From contig PJFB01000002.1 of the NCBI GenBank assembly GCA_003574895.1, positions 372,001-436,000 on the forward strand: a stretch of DNA of 64,000 bases, in the 5' to 3' direction. The DNA comes from Geobacter sp. (GTDB taxonomy: Bacteria; Desulfobacterota; Desulfuromonadia; Geobacterales; Pseudopelobacteraceae). Position 1 is the stretch's first letter. Each line of letters opens with the position of its first letter. Shown in pieces: positions 50,305 through 58,920 of this stretch. Both the position numbers and the translations under genes were made by a program. The notes below the pieces were generated by a model, which was not told the origin of the DNA, made no database searches, and worked only from the letters and a program-made list of their open reading frames with translations.

Positions 50305-51492
50305 ATGACGAGTGACACCTCACAAAACCATAAGGCAACCGTTGTTGTCATTGATGACGACAACAACATTCTCAACCTTACCTCCATGATTCTCACCATG
50401 CGGGGCTACCAGGTATTTGTCTCCTCATCTGCATGTGAAGGAATGGAAATTATCGCTGCCCACCCCCCGGAACTGGTGCTCCTGGACTACATGATGCCGG
50501 GGATGGACGGCCTGATGGCACTCAAAGAGATCAAGACCCGCTTTCCGGCAACCTATGTCGTGATGTTCACCGGCAGGGGCAACGAAGAGCTGGCCGTTGA
50601 GTTGATGAAAGGCGGCGCTTCCGAGTACATTCTCAAACCCTTCAACAATCGCGATCTGGTGGAGCGCCTTGATAGCGTCCTGCATGTGCGCGAGATAGAA
50701 CTCCACAACAAGGCGCTCCAGAAAGAGCAGGAGCGGCTGATTCAGGAAATCGACAAATGGAACCAGGAACTCCAGAAACGGGTTCGCGACAAGTCGGAGG
50801 CACTGCAAAAGGCTCAATCAGAGATCGCGCAGTCGGAAAAGCTGGCGGCACTGGGCTATCTCTCCGCCGGCATGGCACATGAAATCCGAAATCCGCTCAA
50901 TTCTATCTCACTGTTTATCCAGCTTATGCGCCAAAACACCGCCGATGCCGAACAGCTGGACTACCTCAGCAAGATTCTCAAGGAAATTGACCGGATCGAT
51001 TCCCTCATCTGCAAATTGTTGTTCGCTTCGCGCCGCTCCCGCAGCATCTCCAATAACGTCCGCATCGACCAGGTTATCGATAACGCACTGGACATCTTTT
51101 TACCACAGATAGAAGCAAGTAAAATAGAGGTGGAACGTCGCTATACCAGTGAGCAACTCCCCATCAAGGCCGATCCTGACGAGTTGGAACAGATATTCAC
51201 CAACCTGTTTTTGAATGCCCTGGATGAAATGCAGGATGGCGGACAACTTGAGATCGTTATCAGTTCAGAAAACGGCAAGGTTGTGGTCAAGGTGGGCGAC
51301 AGTGGCAAGGGAATTCCTGCCGAGGTATTGCCGAACATCTTCAAGCCCTTTTTCACCACCAAGACCCGAGGAACCGGCATGGGACTGCCCGTTGTCCAGC
51401 GTATCGCCCGCATCTACGACGGGAATATCTCTGTCGAGAAAACTTCACCTGACGGGACGGTCTTTCGCCTCGAATTTCCGGTTAGCTCCTGA
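50305..51492 (+). CDS. Receiver-histidine kinase hybrid
   Basis: A 395-residue cytoplasmic kinase. The N-terminal receiver (about 10-125) has VVVIDDDNNILNLTS, the phospho-Asp in LVLLDYMMPGMDG, and YILKPFNNRDL. A coiled coil of about 40 residues follows (HNKALQKEQERLIQEIDKWNQELQKRV). HisKA has phospho-His in AGMAHEIRNPLNSISLF. HATPase has NLFLNALDEMQDGG (N box), GDSGKGIP (G1), and FFTTKTRGTGMGLPVVQRIA. The receiver in front of the kinase suggests phosphorelay input from the single-domain regulators beside it. No membrane segment is present. Confidence 0.92.
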   Translation: MTSDTSQNHKATVVVIDDDNNILNLTSMILTMRGYQVFVSSSACEGMEIIAAHPPELVLLDYMMPGMDGLMALKEIKTRFPATYVVMFTGRGNEELAVELMKGGASEYILKPFNNRDLVERLDSVLHVREIELHNKALQKEQERLIQEIDKWNQELQKRVRDKSEALQKAQSEIAQSEKLAALGYLSAGMAHEIRNPLNSISLFIQLMRQNTADAEQLDYLSKILKEIDRIDSLICKLLFASRRSRSISNNVRIDQVIDNALDIFLPQIEASKIEVERRYTSEQLPIKADPDELEQIFTNLFLNALDEMQDGGQLEIVISSENGKVVVKVGDSGKGIPAEVLPNIFKPFFTTKTRGTGMGLPVVQRIARIYDGNISVEKTSPDGTVFRLEFPVSS

Positions 51493-51569
51493 GCTGCGGG
51501 AAACATTCCCTCTTTCCTTTTGTATCGCAAATGGTGTAGCATTTGGCAACTTGCGTTTTTGAGACCTCC

Positions 51570-51968
51570 ATGAACGAATCACGCGGAAAAATTCTAATTA
51601 TTGATGACGATCCTTTTTTCCTGAAGGTACTATCCGACACCTTTAATGAAAATGGTTTTACCGTTTTCAATGCCAATGACGGTATCGAGGGAGTCAAGGC
51701 CTACCTGGAAAAGTCTCCTGATGCAGTCATCTCCGATCTGGTCATGCCCCGCATGGGTGGGGTCTCCACCTGTATGGAGATCAGCCGGGTTGCAGGGGAC
51801 AGGTCTCCGGTCATCGTATTGCTAACTTCCATGTTCCAGGAATCCCCCCATGAGCACGAGGTCCCCGAGATGGGTGCCCAAGTGCACATACCAAAGTCCA
51901 CCAGACCCGTGGACATCGTTATTATCGTTGAACAGCTGCTGACCCGAAAAACGTACCAGCAGGCCTGA
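51570..51968 (+). CDS. Single-domain response regulator (receiver only)
   Basis: A 132-residue receiver: ILIIDDDPFFLKVLSDTFNENGF, phospho-aspartate in AVISDLVMPRMGGVST, and KSTRPVDIVIIVEQLL with the switch lysine. It starts at the ATG at 51570 (frame open to 51543). It is transcribed with the kinase in front and the FAD protein behind. It has no output domain. Confidence 0.9.
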   Translation: MNESRGKILIIDDDPFFLKVLSDTFNENGFTVFNANDGIEGVKAYLEKSPDAVISDLVMPRMGGVSTCMEISRVAGDRSPVIVLLTSMFQESPHEHEVPEMGAQVHIPKSTRPVDIVIIVEQLLTRKTYQQA

Positions 51969-51974
51969 TCCGGG

Positions 51975-53567
51975 ATGCCGTTTATCTACCGCAATCTTAC
52001 CCTCTCGCCTGGCGGGGTGGAAAATGACCTGTCAACACTGGTAGCTGCCATCATTGGCATTTCTGCCAGTGACCTCTTGGATTTCCGTATTATCCGCAAG
52101 GGGATCGATGCACGTCGCAAGCCTCGCATCAAAGCGGTTTTCAGCGTATCTTTCACTGTGGCGGACGAGAGCGGCCTCCGCAGCCGGATGGGCAACTATC
52201 CAGGCCTGGAATGGCAAGCCGGAGCGCAACCTGTCGTATTCGCGCCGGTCTCCTCGCCAAAACGGATCGTGATCGCCGGTAGCGGACCAGCCGGCTTGTT
52301 CGCGGCATTGCGACTTGCCGAATACGGGCTGAGCGCAACGATTGTCGAACGTGGGCAGCCGGTGGGGCAACGCGCCATCGATGTGCAACGCTTCTGGAAG
52401 GACGGCATCCTGAATCCGGAGAGCAACGTCCAGTTTGGGGAAGGTGGGGCGGGTACCTTCTCCGATGGCAAACTTACCAGCCGTTCAAAAGACCCGCTGA
52501 CCGCATACGTTCTGGAATGCCTTGTCACCTTCGGCGCACCTCCCGAGATACGCTACCTGGCCAAGCCGCACATAGGGACCGACCGGCTGCAGCGCGTGGT
52601 AAGCGCCATCCGCCTTCATTTGCTGGAAAAGGATTTTCAGATCCGGTTCGGCTGCCGCATGACCGACATGTCAATCCACGGCGGGAAGATTTCCGCCATA
52701 AAGGTAAATGGCGGCGAAGAGCTCCCCTGTGACCTGTGCGTCCTGGCCACGGGCCACAGCAGCCGGGATGTCTACGAGCTGCTTGAACACCGCGGGGTCC
52801 CTCTGGAGCGCAAGGCCTTTGCCATGGGGCTGAGGGTGGAACACCCCCAGGAGTTGATCGACCATATACAGTACGGCAGAAAACATCATCCGGACCTGCC
52901 GGCCGCAGACTACGCAGTTGCCTGGAACAACACCGCAAGCGGCCGGAGCGCATATTCATTCTGCATGTGTCCTGGCGGCGTGGTTATCGCCGGAGCTTCA
53001 GAGGCCGGAGGAGTCGTTACGAATGGCATGAGCGGGCAGCTGCGCAACTCCCCATTTGCCAACAGCGCCCTGGTTGTGAATGTGACTGAAGCCGATTTCG
53101 GCGGCAGTGGTCCGCTGGCCGGCGTCAGGTTCCAGCAACAATGGGAGCGCCAGGCCTTTCAGGCAGCAGGTGGCGGCTATCTGGCCCCGGCGCAGAACCT
53201 GCTGTCATTCATGCGTCTGCCCGGCCAGGGAGCAGTCTCCGCGACCTATCGTCCCGGCATCAGCGAAACAGACCTGGATTTGGTCCTGCCGCAGTTCATC
53301 ACCCAGACCTTGCGCGAAGGGATCACCGACTTCGGCCGGCGATTGAAGGGTTTTGTCTGCGCCGATGCCACCCTGGTCGGCATCGAGTCGCGCACCTCGG
53401 CGCCGGTCCGGGTGCTGCGCAATGAACATTTCGAATCCATAGGATTGCAGGGACTTTATCCTGCCGGTGAGGGTGCCGGCTATGCAGGCGGAATCATGAG
53501 TTCAGCCATTGACGGCATCAAGATCGCCGATACCATTGCACAACGATTGAATCATTCTCCCCTTTGA
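51975..53567 (+). CDS. FAD-dependent dehydrogenase/oxidoreductase (COG2509-like)
   Basis: A 530-residue flavoprotein of an uncharacterised family. A ~95-residue N-terminal domain (RNLTLSPGGVENDLSTLVAAIIGI) is followed by the dinucleotide-binding motif RIVIAGSGPAGLFAALRLAEYGL (about 100). VQFGEGGAGTFSDGKLTSR follows, a family hallmark. The C-terminal FAD-binding end GLYPAGEGAGYAGGIMSSAIDGIKIAD is present. Substrate unknown; it may be involved in quinone or redox metabolism. It begins six bases behind the response regulator. Confidence 0.8.
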   Translation: MPFIYRNLTLSPGGVENDLSTLVAAIIGISASDLLDFRIIRKGIDARRKPRIKAVFSVSFTVADESGLRSRMGNYPGLEWQAGAQPVVFAPVSSPKRIVIAGSGPAGLFAALRLAEYGLSATIVERGQPVGQRAIDVQRFWKDGILNPESNVQFGEGGAGTFSDGKLTSRSKDPLTAYVLECLVTFGAPPEIRYLAKPHIGTDRLQRVVSAIRLHLLEKDFQIRFGCRMTDMSIHGGKISAIKVNGGEELPCDLCVLATGHSSRDVYELLEHRGVPLERKAFAMGLRVEHPQELIDHIQYGRKHHPDLPAADYAVAWNNTASGRSAYSFCMCPGGVVIAGASEAGGVVTNGMSGQLRNSPFANSALVVNVTEADFGGSGPLAGVRFQQQWERQAFQAAGGGYLAPAQNLLSFMRLPGQGAVSATYRPGISETDLDLVLPQFITQTLREGITDFGRRLKGFVCADATLVGIESRTSAPVRVLRNEHFESIGLQGLYPAGEGAGYAGGIMSSAIDGIKIADTIAQRLNHSPL

Positions 53568-53597
53568 AAAGGGGCTTCACACCAAAAGGAGCGTCAC

Positions 53598-54698
53598 GTG
53601 GCAAAACAGTTCGTAGCCGAGATAAAGGACCGCGATTCGGTCAATGCCGTTTTTCTGGTAAAAGACAAGATCATGGCCATGGCCAAAAACGGCAAACCTT
53701 ACATGAACCTGCGCCTGATGGACAAAAGCGGCGATGTGGACGGCAAGATATGGGATAATGTGGATGCGCTGGACAAGCTCTTTGAAAAGGACGATTTTGT
53801 TCAGGTACGCGGTAAGGCCTCGGTCTATATGAACAAGATGCAGGTGGTGCTGGCGGAAATTGCAAAGGTTTCCGAAGACCAGGTCAACCTTGCCGATTTC
53901 CTGCCCGAATCGCCCCGCAACATCGACGCAATGAAGCAGGAACTGGCCGACGTAGTCAGCGCCATCGGCAACCACCATCTCAAGGCGCTGATGGAAACTT
54001 TCCTTGCCGACAAGCCTTTCCTGGCGCTCTACTGCAAAGCACCCGCAGCCAAGGGGATGCATCATGTCTACCTGGGTGGACTGCTGGAGCACTCACTTTC
54101 GCTGGTCAAACTGGTAAAGTCGATTGTACCGCTCTACGAGGGTATCAATGAAGACCTGCTGGTGGTTGGAGCGCTACTGCACGACGTGGGCAAAATTCAT
54201 GAGATGAGTTTCGAGCGTGCCTTCGACTATACCGATGCGGGCAAGCTCCTGGGCCATATCACCATCGGAGTGGAACTGGTCGAAGACAGAATCCGCCGGT
54301 TGCCCGGATTTCCGGTGGAACTCTCCATTCTGCTGAAACACATGCTGCTCTCCCACCACGGCCAATACGAGTATGGTTCGCCAAAACGCCCCAAGACCGT
54401 CGAAGCAACCATCCTGAACTATCTGGACGACATGGATTCCAAGATCAACGGTATCCGCGCCCACATTGCCAAGGAGAATGCCAGCACCTCGCGCTGGACC
54501 GCGCATCACCGCCTCTATGACCGCTACTTCTACAAGTGCAATGGCATGGAGGATGAAGCCGAATTGCAGGGTGAGGAGGAAGTGCCACCTGAGCAGGTTG
54601 GCACGGTGCAGCAGGAATCGCGGCCAGCGCAACGCCAGGAAAAAGCCGGATTCAGCAACCGACCGTTGCAGGCGCTGGAGAATCTGGATCTGTTTTAG
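53598..54698 (+). CDS. YhaM-like 3'-5' exoribonuclease (OB fold plus HD domain)
   Basis: A 366-residue protein. The N-terminal OB-fold nucleic-acid-binding domain (about 1-95) starts KQFVAEIKDRDSVNAVFLVKDK. The HD phosphohydrolase domain (about 150-310) has KGMHHVYLGGLLEHSLSLVKLV, the metal motif VGALLHDVGKIHEMSF and HMLLSHHGQYEYGSPKRPKTVEA. YhaM-type enzymes degrade RNA and single-stranded DNA from the 3' end. The C-terminal 50 residues are glutamate- and glutamine-rich. The start is GTG (53598) with AAAGGAG. Convergent with the kinase gene behind. Confidence 0.88.
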   Translation: MAKQFVAEIKDRDSVNAVFLVKDKIMAMAKNGKPYMNLRLMDKSGDVDGKIWDNVDALDKLFEKDDFVQVRGKASVYMNKMQVVLAEIAKVSEDQVNLADFLPESPRNIDAMKQELADVVSAIGNHHLKALMETFLADKPFLALYCKAPAAKGMHHVYLGGLLEHSLSLVKLVKSIVPLYEGINEDLLVVGALLHDVGKIHEMSFERAFDYTDAGKLLGHITIGVELVEDRIRRLPGFPVELSILLKHMLLSHHGQYEYGSPKRPKTVEATILNYLDDMDSKINGIRAHIAKENASTSRWTAHHRLYDRYFYKCNGMEDEAELQGEEEVPPEQVGTVQQESRPAQRQEKAGFSNRPLQALENLDLF

Positions 54699-54725
54699 CC
54701 ACGCGTGCCTGGAAATTCCAGCCAA

Positions 54726-57011
54726 TCATCGATCCAGCACTTCCCGCAGCTTTCTCAGCAGATGCTCCGAAGCAATCGGTTTTTCGATGAGTTCAAAACC
54801 GCTTTCAAGGATCCCTTGGCGGCTGATGATTTCATCGGTATAGCCGCTCATGAACAGGATTTTCACGCCCGGTTTAACCGTGTTGATCTCTTCCCACGCC
54901 TCGCGTCCGTTCTTGCCGGGCATGATGACATCAAACAGCAGAAGGTCTATGTTACCTTGGCTCCGGCTGAAGGCCTCTATGGCTTCTTCGCCGTTCACGG
55001 CTTCAATGACGGTGTAGCCTTGGCTCTCGACCAGCATTTTGCACACGGTCCGCACTGTCTCGTCATCTTCGGCGATCAAGATCGTTTCAGTTCCGCCACG
55101 GATCTCCGGCCGAACTTCGGGCAGCGTTTCCTTGTCATTGCACAAGGGGAAAAATATCTTGATGGTCGTGCCACGACCAAGTTCGCTATAGACATTGATG
55201 AAACCATTGTGCTGCTTAACGATTCCGTACACGATGGAAAGACCGAGCCCGGTACCTTTCCCGACTCCCTTTGTGGTGAAAAACGGTTCGAACATCTTTT
55301 CCTTGACGGTTTCACTCATGCCTAGTCCCGAGTCCGAAACCGACAGGCAGGCGTAATCTCCGGCCGAAACCGCGGAATGATGCAGTGCATAGTATTCGTC
55401 CGCGTGGAACAAGCCGGTTGAAATCGTCAATTGCCCGCCGTCCCGCATCGAGTCCCTGGCATTTGTGACAATATTCATCAAGACTTGGTCTATCTGGCCC
55501 CTGTCCGCCATAATGGTCAGGTCTCTGCCCGCCAGGATGGTTTTCATCTCGATGTTCTCGGTCATCAGGCGCCGCAGGATCTTCTCCATCCCCCCCACCA
55601 AATCGTTCAAGTCGGCCGGCCTGGGGTTTAAAACCTGTTTCCTGCTGAAGGCCAGCAACCCCCTGGTAAGTTCGGCGCCACGCTCGCCGGAGGCAAGGAT
55701 GTTATCCACGTACCGGCGCAGATTTTCGTCGGGTCCAAGCGTACGCCGCAGCATTTCCCCGTATCCGGTGATCGCCATGAGCAGATTGTTGAAATCATGG
55801 GCGATACCGCCAGCCATATGGCCGATGGCCTCCATTTTTTGCGACTGCAGCAACTGGTCTTCAAGCTGCCTGCGCTGGCTGATATCCATGAACGTCACGA
55901 CAGCCCCGGTAATTTCACCATTCTCCAGAATAGGGTGGGCCCAATATTCTACGGGGAAGCTGGTGCCATCCTGCCGCCAATAGACTTCGTTCTGGATATT
56001 GACCGGTTCGCGCTTGATAAAAGCCGTGTAGATCTTGCATTCATCAGAGGGATAAGGAGTGCCGTCCGGGTAGCTGTGATGGATCAGATCATGGATATTG
56101 CCGCCCAGCAACGCTTCTTCCGAGTCATAGCCCAACATGTTCAGGCAGGACAGGTTGCAGAAGGTGCAATAGCCATCCAGATCCAAACCATAGATGCCTT
56201 CTTCGGTAAAGTTGAGCAAGCGACGGATATGGGCATCTTTTCCGCGCAATGCATCCTCGGCGCGGCTGCGCTCTATCAGCTCGCTTTCAAGCTTGGTTGT
56301 CCTCTCACGAAGACGCACGAGGGTGGAATTAACCGCATTGCCGATGAAATCCAGCTCCCGCACCCCGGTTTCCGCCACGGCCTCTTCCCTGCTGACGGCG
56401 GAAACCATCATTGATATGGGCTCTTGCAGGTTCTTCCTGATCACCAGGAAAATCCCCACTGCCATAAAGAGGCAACCAACCGTCACCAGCGGGGCCAGCA
56501 GGACAACCTGACTGCGCATAAACTGAGAATGGGTATGGCGTTTAGCGGTAATGACCTTCCACTTCCACAAGGGAAATGCTTCCTCATTGCAGGCGTAACT
56601 GGTCCCATTTACGTTGATCGTAAAATAACCTTTTGTACCATCGGCAACCATCGCCTTTGTTTGAGCAGGGGGTAATGAAGTGTAAATGACGGGACCATTG
56701 AATACCGCAATAATGCCGTCGTAACCATTTTGCGCCCATAAGGCGCTCAGGCTGTCCCGGACGTTTTTCTGTTTTGCTTCGACAACAACGGGATTGCCGG
56801 CCAGGTTGGCCATGGTGATTTCTGAGGCGGCAGCGGAGAGCAGTTGGGCAGCATCGCTGCTTTTTTCGCTGACCGTGAAGCGGGAATAATCTTCCTGCAC
56901 GGAATGGGTGATTCTCGAAATCAGAATCAAAAGAAACACAAAGACAACTGCAATGATGATGAGACTGGGAGCTATCAGCTTGTATCCCAGGCTCCCCCTG
57001 TCAACGAGCAT
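54726..57011 (-). CDS. Hybrid sensor histidine kinase with PAS and receiver domains
   Basis: A 761-residue membrane kinase. The first membrane helix is at about 10-33 and the second at about 168-192, bracketing a ~130-residue periplasmic sensor region. A HAMP-like linker with coiled coil is followed by PAS (about 255-385: FTEEGIYGLDLDGYCTFCNLSCLNMLGY). HisKA has His in AGGIAHDFNNLLMAITGYG. HATPase has VTNARDSMRDGGQ, SDSGLGM and GTGLGLSIVYGIVKQHNG. The C-terminal receiver (about 640-761) has ILIAEDDETVRTV, DLLLFDVIMPGKNG, KILFMSGYTDE. Its ATG overlaps the stop of the PhnD-like gene by 11 bases, tying sensor and binding protein together. Confidence 0.93.
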   Translation of the reverse strand: MLVDRGSLGYKLIAPSLIIIAVVFVFLLILISRITHSVQEDYSRFTVSEKSSDAAQLLSAAASEITMANLAGNPVVVEAKQKNVRDSLSALWAQNGYDGIIAVFNGPVIYTSLPPAQTKAMVADGTKGYFTINVNGTSYACNEEAFPLWKWKVITAKRHTHSQFMRSQVVLLAPLVTVGCLFMAVGIFLVIRKNLQEPISMMVSAVSREEAVAETGVRELDFIGNAVNSTLVRLRERTTKLESELIERSRAEDALRGKDAHIRRLLNFTEEGIYGLDLDGYCTFCNLSCLNMLGYDSEEALLGGNIHDLIHHSYPDGTPYPSDECKIYTAFIKREPVNIQNEVYWRQDGTSFPVEYWAHPILENGEITGAVVTFMDISQRRQLEDQLLQSQKMEAIGHMAGGIAHDFNNLLMAITGYGEMLRRTLGPDENLRRYVDNILASGERGAELTRGLLAFSRKQVLNPRPADLNDLVGGMEKILRRLMTENIEMKTILAGRDLTIMADRGQIDQVLMNIVTNARDSMRDGGQLTISTGLFHADEYYALHHSAVSAGDYACLSVSDSGLGMSETVKEKMFEPFFTTKGVGKGTGLGLSIVYGIVKQHNGFINVYSELGRGTTIKIFFPLCNDKETLPEVRPEIRGGTETILIAEDDETVRTVCKMLVESQGYTVIEAVNGEEAIEAFSRSQGNIDLLLFDVIMPGKNGREAWEEINTVKPGVKILFMSGYTDEIISRQGILESGFELIEKPIASEHLLRKLREVLDR

Positions 57012-57903
57012 CTTCTACTTCCTCGTATATCCGGTGCAGCTTCAGTACTGATGGCATGTAAAGCTTATCCGGGACCATAAAGCCGTTTTTGATCTCGTCA
57101 TCCCACCCTTTAACGGTCTCGGCATCGCGTGAGTTTGCAAGTGGCTTGAGACTGAGGAGCGCCTTGGTCAAACGCTGGCGGAGCGTTTCAGGAAACGCGC
57201 TGGTTAAACAGAAGGCAAAATTCGGCAGGGGGTCGGAAATCCTCAAAACCCTCAAGGGTTCCATTGCGAATTTCTGATACAGCGTCTCCTTAACCCCTGC
57301 CGCTACGATTTCTCCGGAGAAAAGCGCCGCCATGATTCGATCCTGGCTGTCCAGAAAAATCGGCTTGATGGCAGACATCCCCAGCCCGGCATCCTTTAGC
57401 ATCTTGGCTGGAAGGATATGGGCCGCGGTTGACCCCTTAAAAAAACCGATCCTTTTCCCCCTCAGATCCTGCACCCGTTTCATGGTCAGGTCATTCGTCA
57501 GCAAAACGGAATGATACAAAGGCATGCCGTTTTTGCCCAACGCCACCAGAAAAGGCTTAGCCCCGCATTTTTCATATGCCCTGGAAAGGGGCACCGGGCC
57601 CGCAAGGGCAATGGAGGTTTTGCCACTACAGATAGCGTTAATAAACTCGTCGTGATCATGGAATAACTTCAGTTCCCATGGTTTTCCGGTTGTTTTGGCC
57701 AGGTATTCGACAAAGGGAGAATATAGCAGCCAAATCTTTTCAGGGCTGTAAAACGGTATAACGGCAAACGAATAGGGGGTTGAGGCAGCACCATCCTTGT
57801 CATGGGTTGCCGCCGATGCAATATTTTGAGACGCGTCCGAAGGCAATGGGTAAAACACCAACAGCAGAAGGAACGGTATGACATAATTGAGAAGTTTGCT
57901 CAT
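57001..57903 (-). CDS. PhnD-like periplasmic binding protein (phosphate/phosphonate family)
   Basis: A 300-residue secreted solute-binding protein (signal peptide MSKLLNYVIPFLLLLVFYPLPSDA). PYSFAVIPFYSPEKIWLLYSPFVEYLAKTTGKPWELK is the PhnD-family opening. SIALAGPVPLSRAYEKCGAKPFLVA, LRGKRIGFFKGSTAAHILP and LFSGEIVAAGVKETLYQKF are also family-like. No ABC permease or ATPase follows; instead a hybrid histidine kinase overlaps it. It is therefore probably a ligand-sensing partner for the kinase, as with other binding-protein-coupled sensor kinases. The ligand is unknown. Confidence 0.87.
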   Translation of the reverse strand: MSKLLNYVIPFLLLLVFYPLPSDASQNIASAATHDKDGAASTPYSFAVIPFYSPEKIWLLYSPFVEYLAKTTGKPWELKLFHDHDEFINAICSGKTSIALAGPVPLSRAYEKCGAKPFLVALGKNGMPLYHSVLLTNDLTMKRVQDLRGKRIGFFKGSTAAHILPAKMLKDAGLGMSAIKPIFLDSQDRIMAALFSGEIVAAGVKETLYQKFAMEPLRVLRISDPLPNFAFCLTSAFPETLRQRLTKALLSLKPLANSRDAETVKGWDDEIKNGFMVPDKLYMPSVLKLHRIYEEVEDAR

Positions 57904-58068
57904 CGCCTTTCCTCGTCATGAAGTGAATTGACTGGTCACGGGATGAAAAACCCAGATCAAGCCAAGAATACGGATATGAGGAATTAACGAACCATAACAG
58001 AAACTCATTGGAATACAAAGTGATTATTTGCCCTTAAACGTGCTGTTGGGCATGGAAAGGCGTATTGT

Positions 58069-58920
58069 CTACCCGGTCAAACCGCGCAATAGAGCCAGAT
58101 TGACCGCATCCATCTCATCGTTGTCACCCTTTGGCGTCTCCAGGATTTTGGGGATAATGGCAAAACGAGGGTCATTGAGAATGAAACCGAACGGCTGGAT
58201 ACCGAGCGTGCCCTGCCCGATATGCTCGTGGCGGTCAACGCGCGAACCGAGCCCTTTTCTGGAATCATTGAAATGAAAACATTGCAGCCTGCCAATGCCG
58301 ATGATCCGGTCAAACTGCTCCATGGTGTCGCGATAGCCGGCCTCGGTGGCAATGTCGTAGCCAGCGGCAAAGGTATGGCAGGTATCAAAGCAAACGCCGA
58401 ACCGGTCCGGATTCTTTGAAGCGGAGATGATTGCCTGCAGTTCCTCAAAGGTGCGCCCCAGGTTGGTTCCCTGCCCGGCGGTAGTTTCCAGGAGAACCCT
58501 CCCCTCAAACTGCGGCACCTCTCCGAACAAACGGTCAAAGGCCTCGGTCACACGGGCAAGCCCGGCTTCCGGCGTATCCGCCAGGTGCGAACCGGGATGC
58601 ATGACCACCTTATGGATGCCGAGCCTGGCGCATGTTTCCAGTTCGTCACGGAAGGCAAGGAGGCTCTTGTCGCGCACGTCGCCGGGGGCGGCAGCCAGGT
58701 TGATCAGGTAGATGTCGTGGGAGACAATCTCGTGGAGCCCTGATGCTGCGAACTTCCGGCGGAACAGGTCGCAATCGGCATCACTGATCTGCTTGCCGCG
58801 CCACTGGTTGGAGTTGCGGGTGAATATCTGCAACACGCCGCAACCGGCCGCGACCGCACGGTCTATGGCTAAGTGCAGGCCGCCGGCAATGGACATGTGG
58901 GCACCAAGGTAGTCTGTCAT
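58069..58920 (-). CDS. nfo: Deoxyribonuclease IV (AP endonuclease IV)
   Basis: Cuts DNA at abasic sites in base-excision repair; a TIM-barrel enzyme with three zinc ions. The 283-residue protein has LGAHMSIAGGLHLAIDRA, FTRNSNQW, VVMHPGSHLAD, VLLETTAGQGTNLG, CFDTCHTFAAGYD, and HFNDSRKGLGSRVDRHEHIGQGTLG, so all zinc-ligand motifs are present. GGAGG lies seven bases before the ATG. The ATG overlaps the moeA stop (ATGA), giving translational coupling with a functionally unrelated gene. Confidence 0.95.
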   Translation of the reverse strand: MTDYLGAHMSIAGGLHLAIDRAVAAGCGVLQIFTRNSNQWRGKQISDADCDLFRRKFAASGLHEIVSHDIYLINLAAAPGDVRDKSLLAFRDELETCARLGIHKVVMHPGSHLADTPEAGLARVTEAFDRLFGEVPQFEGRVLLETTAGQGTNLGRTFEELQAIISASKNPDRFGVCFDTCHTFAAGYDIATEAGYRDTMEQFDRIIGIGRLQCFHFNDSRKGLGSRVDRHEHIGQGTLGIQPFGFILNDPRFAIIPKILETPKGDNDEMDAVNLALLRGLTG

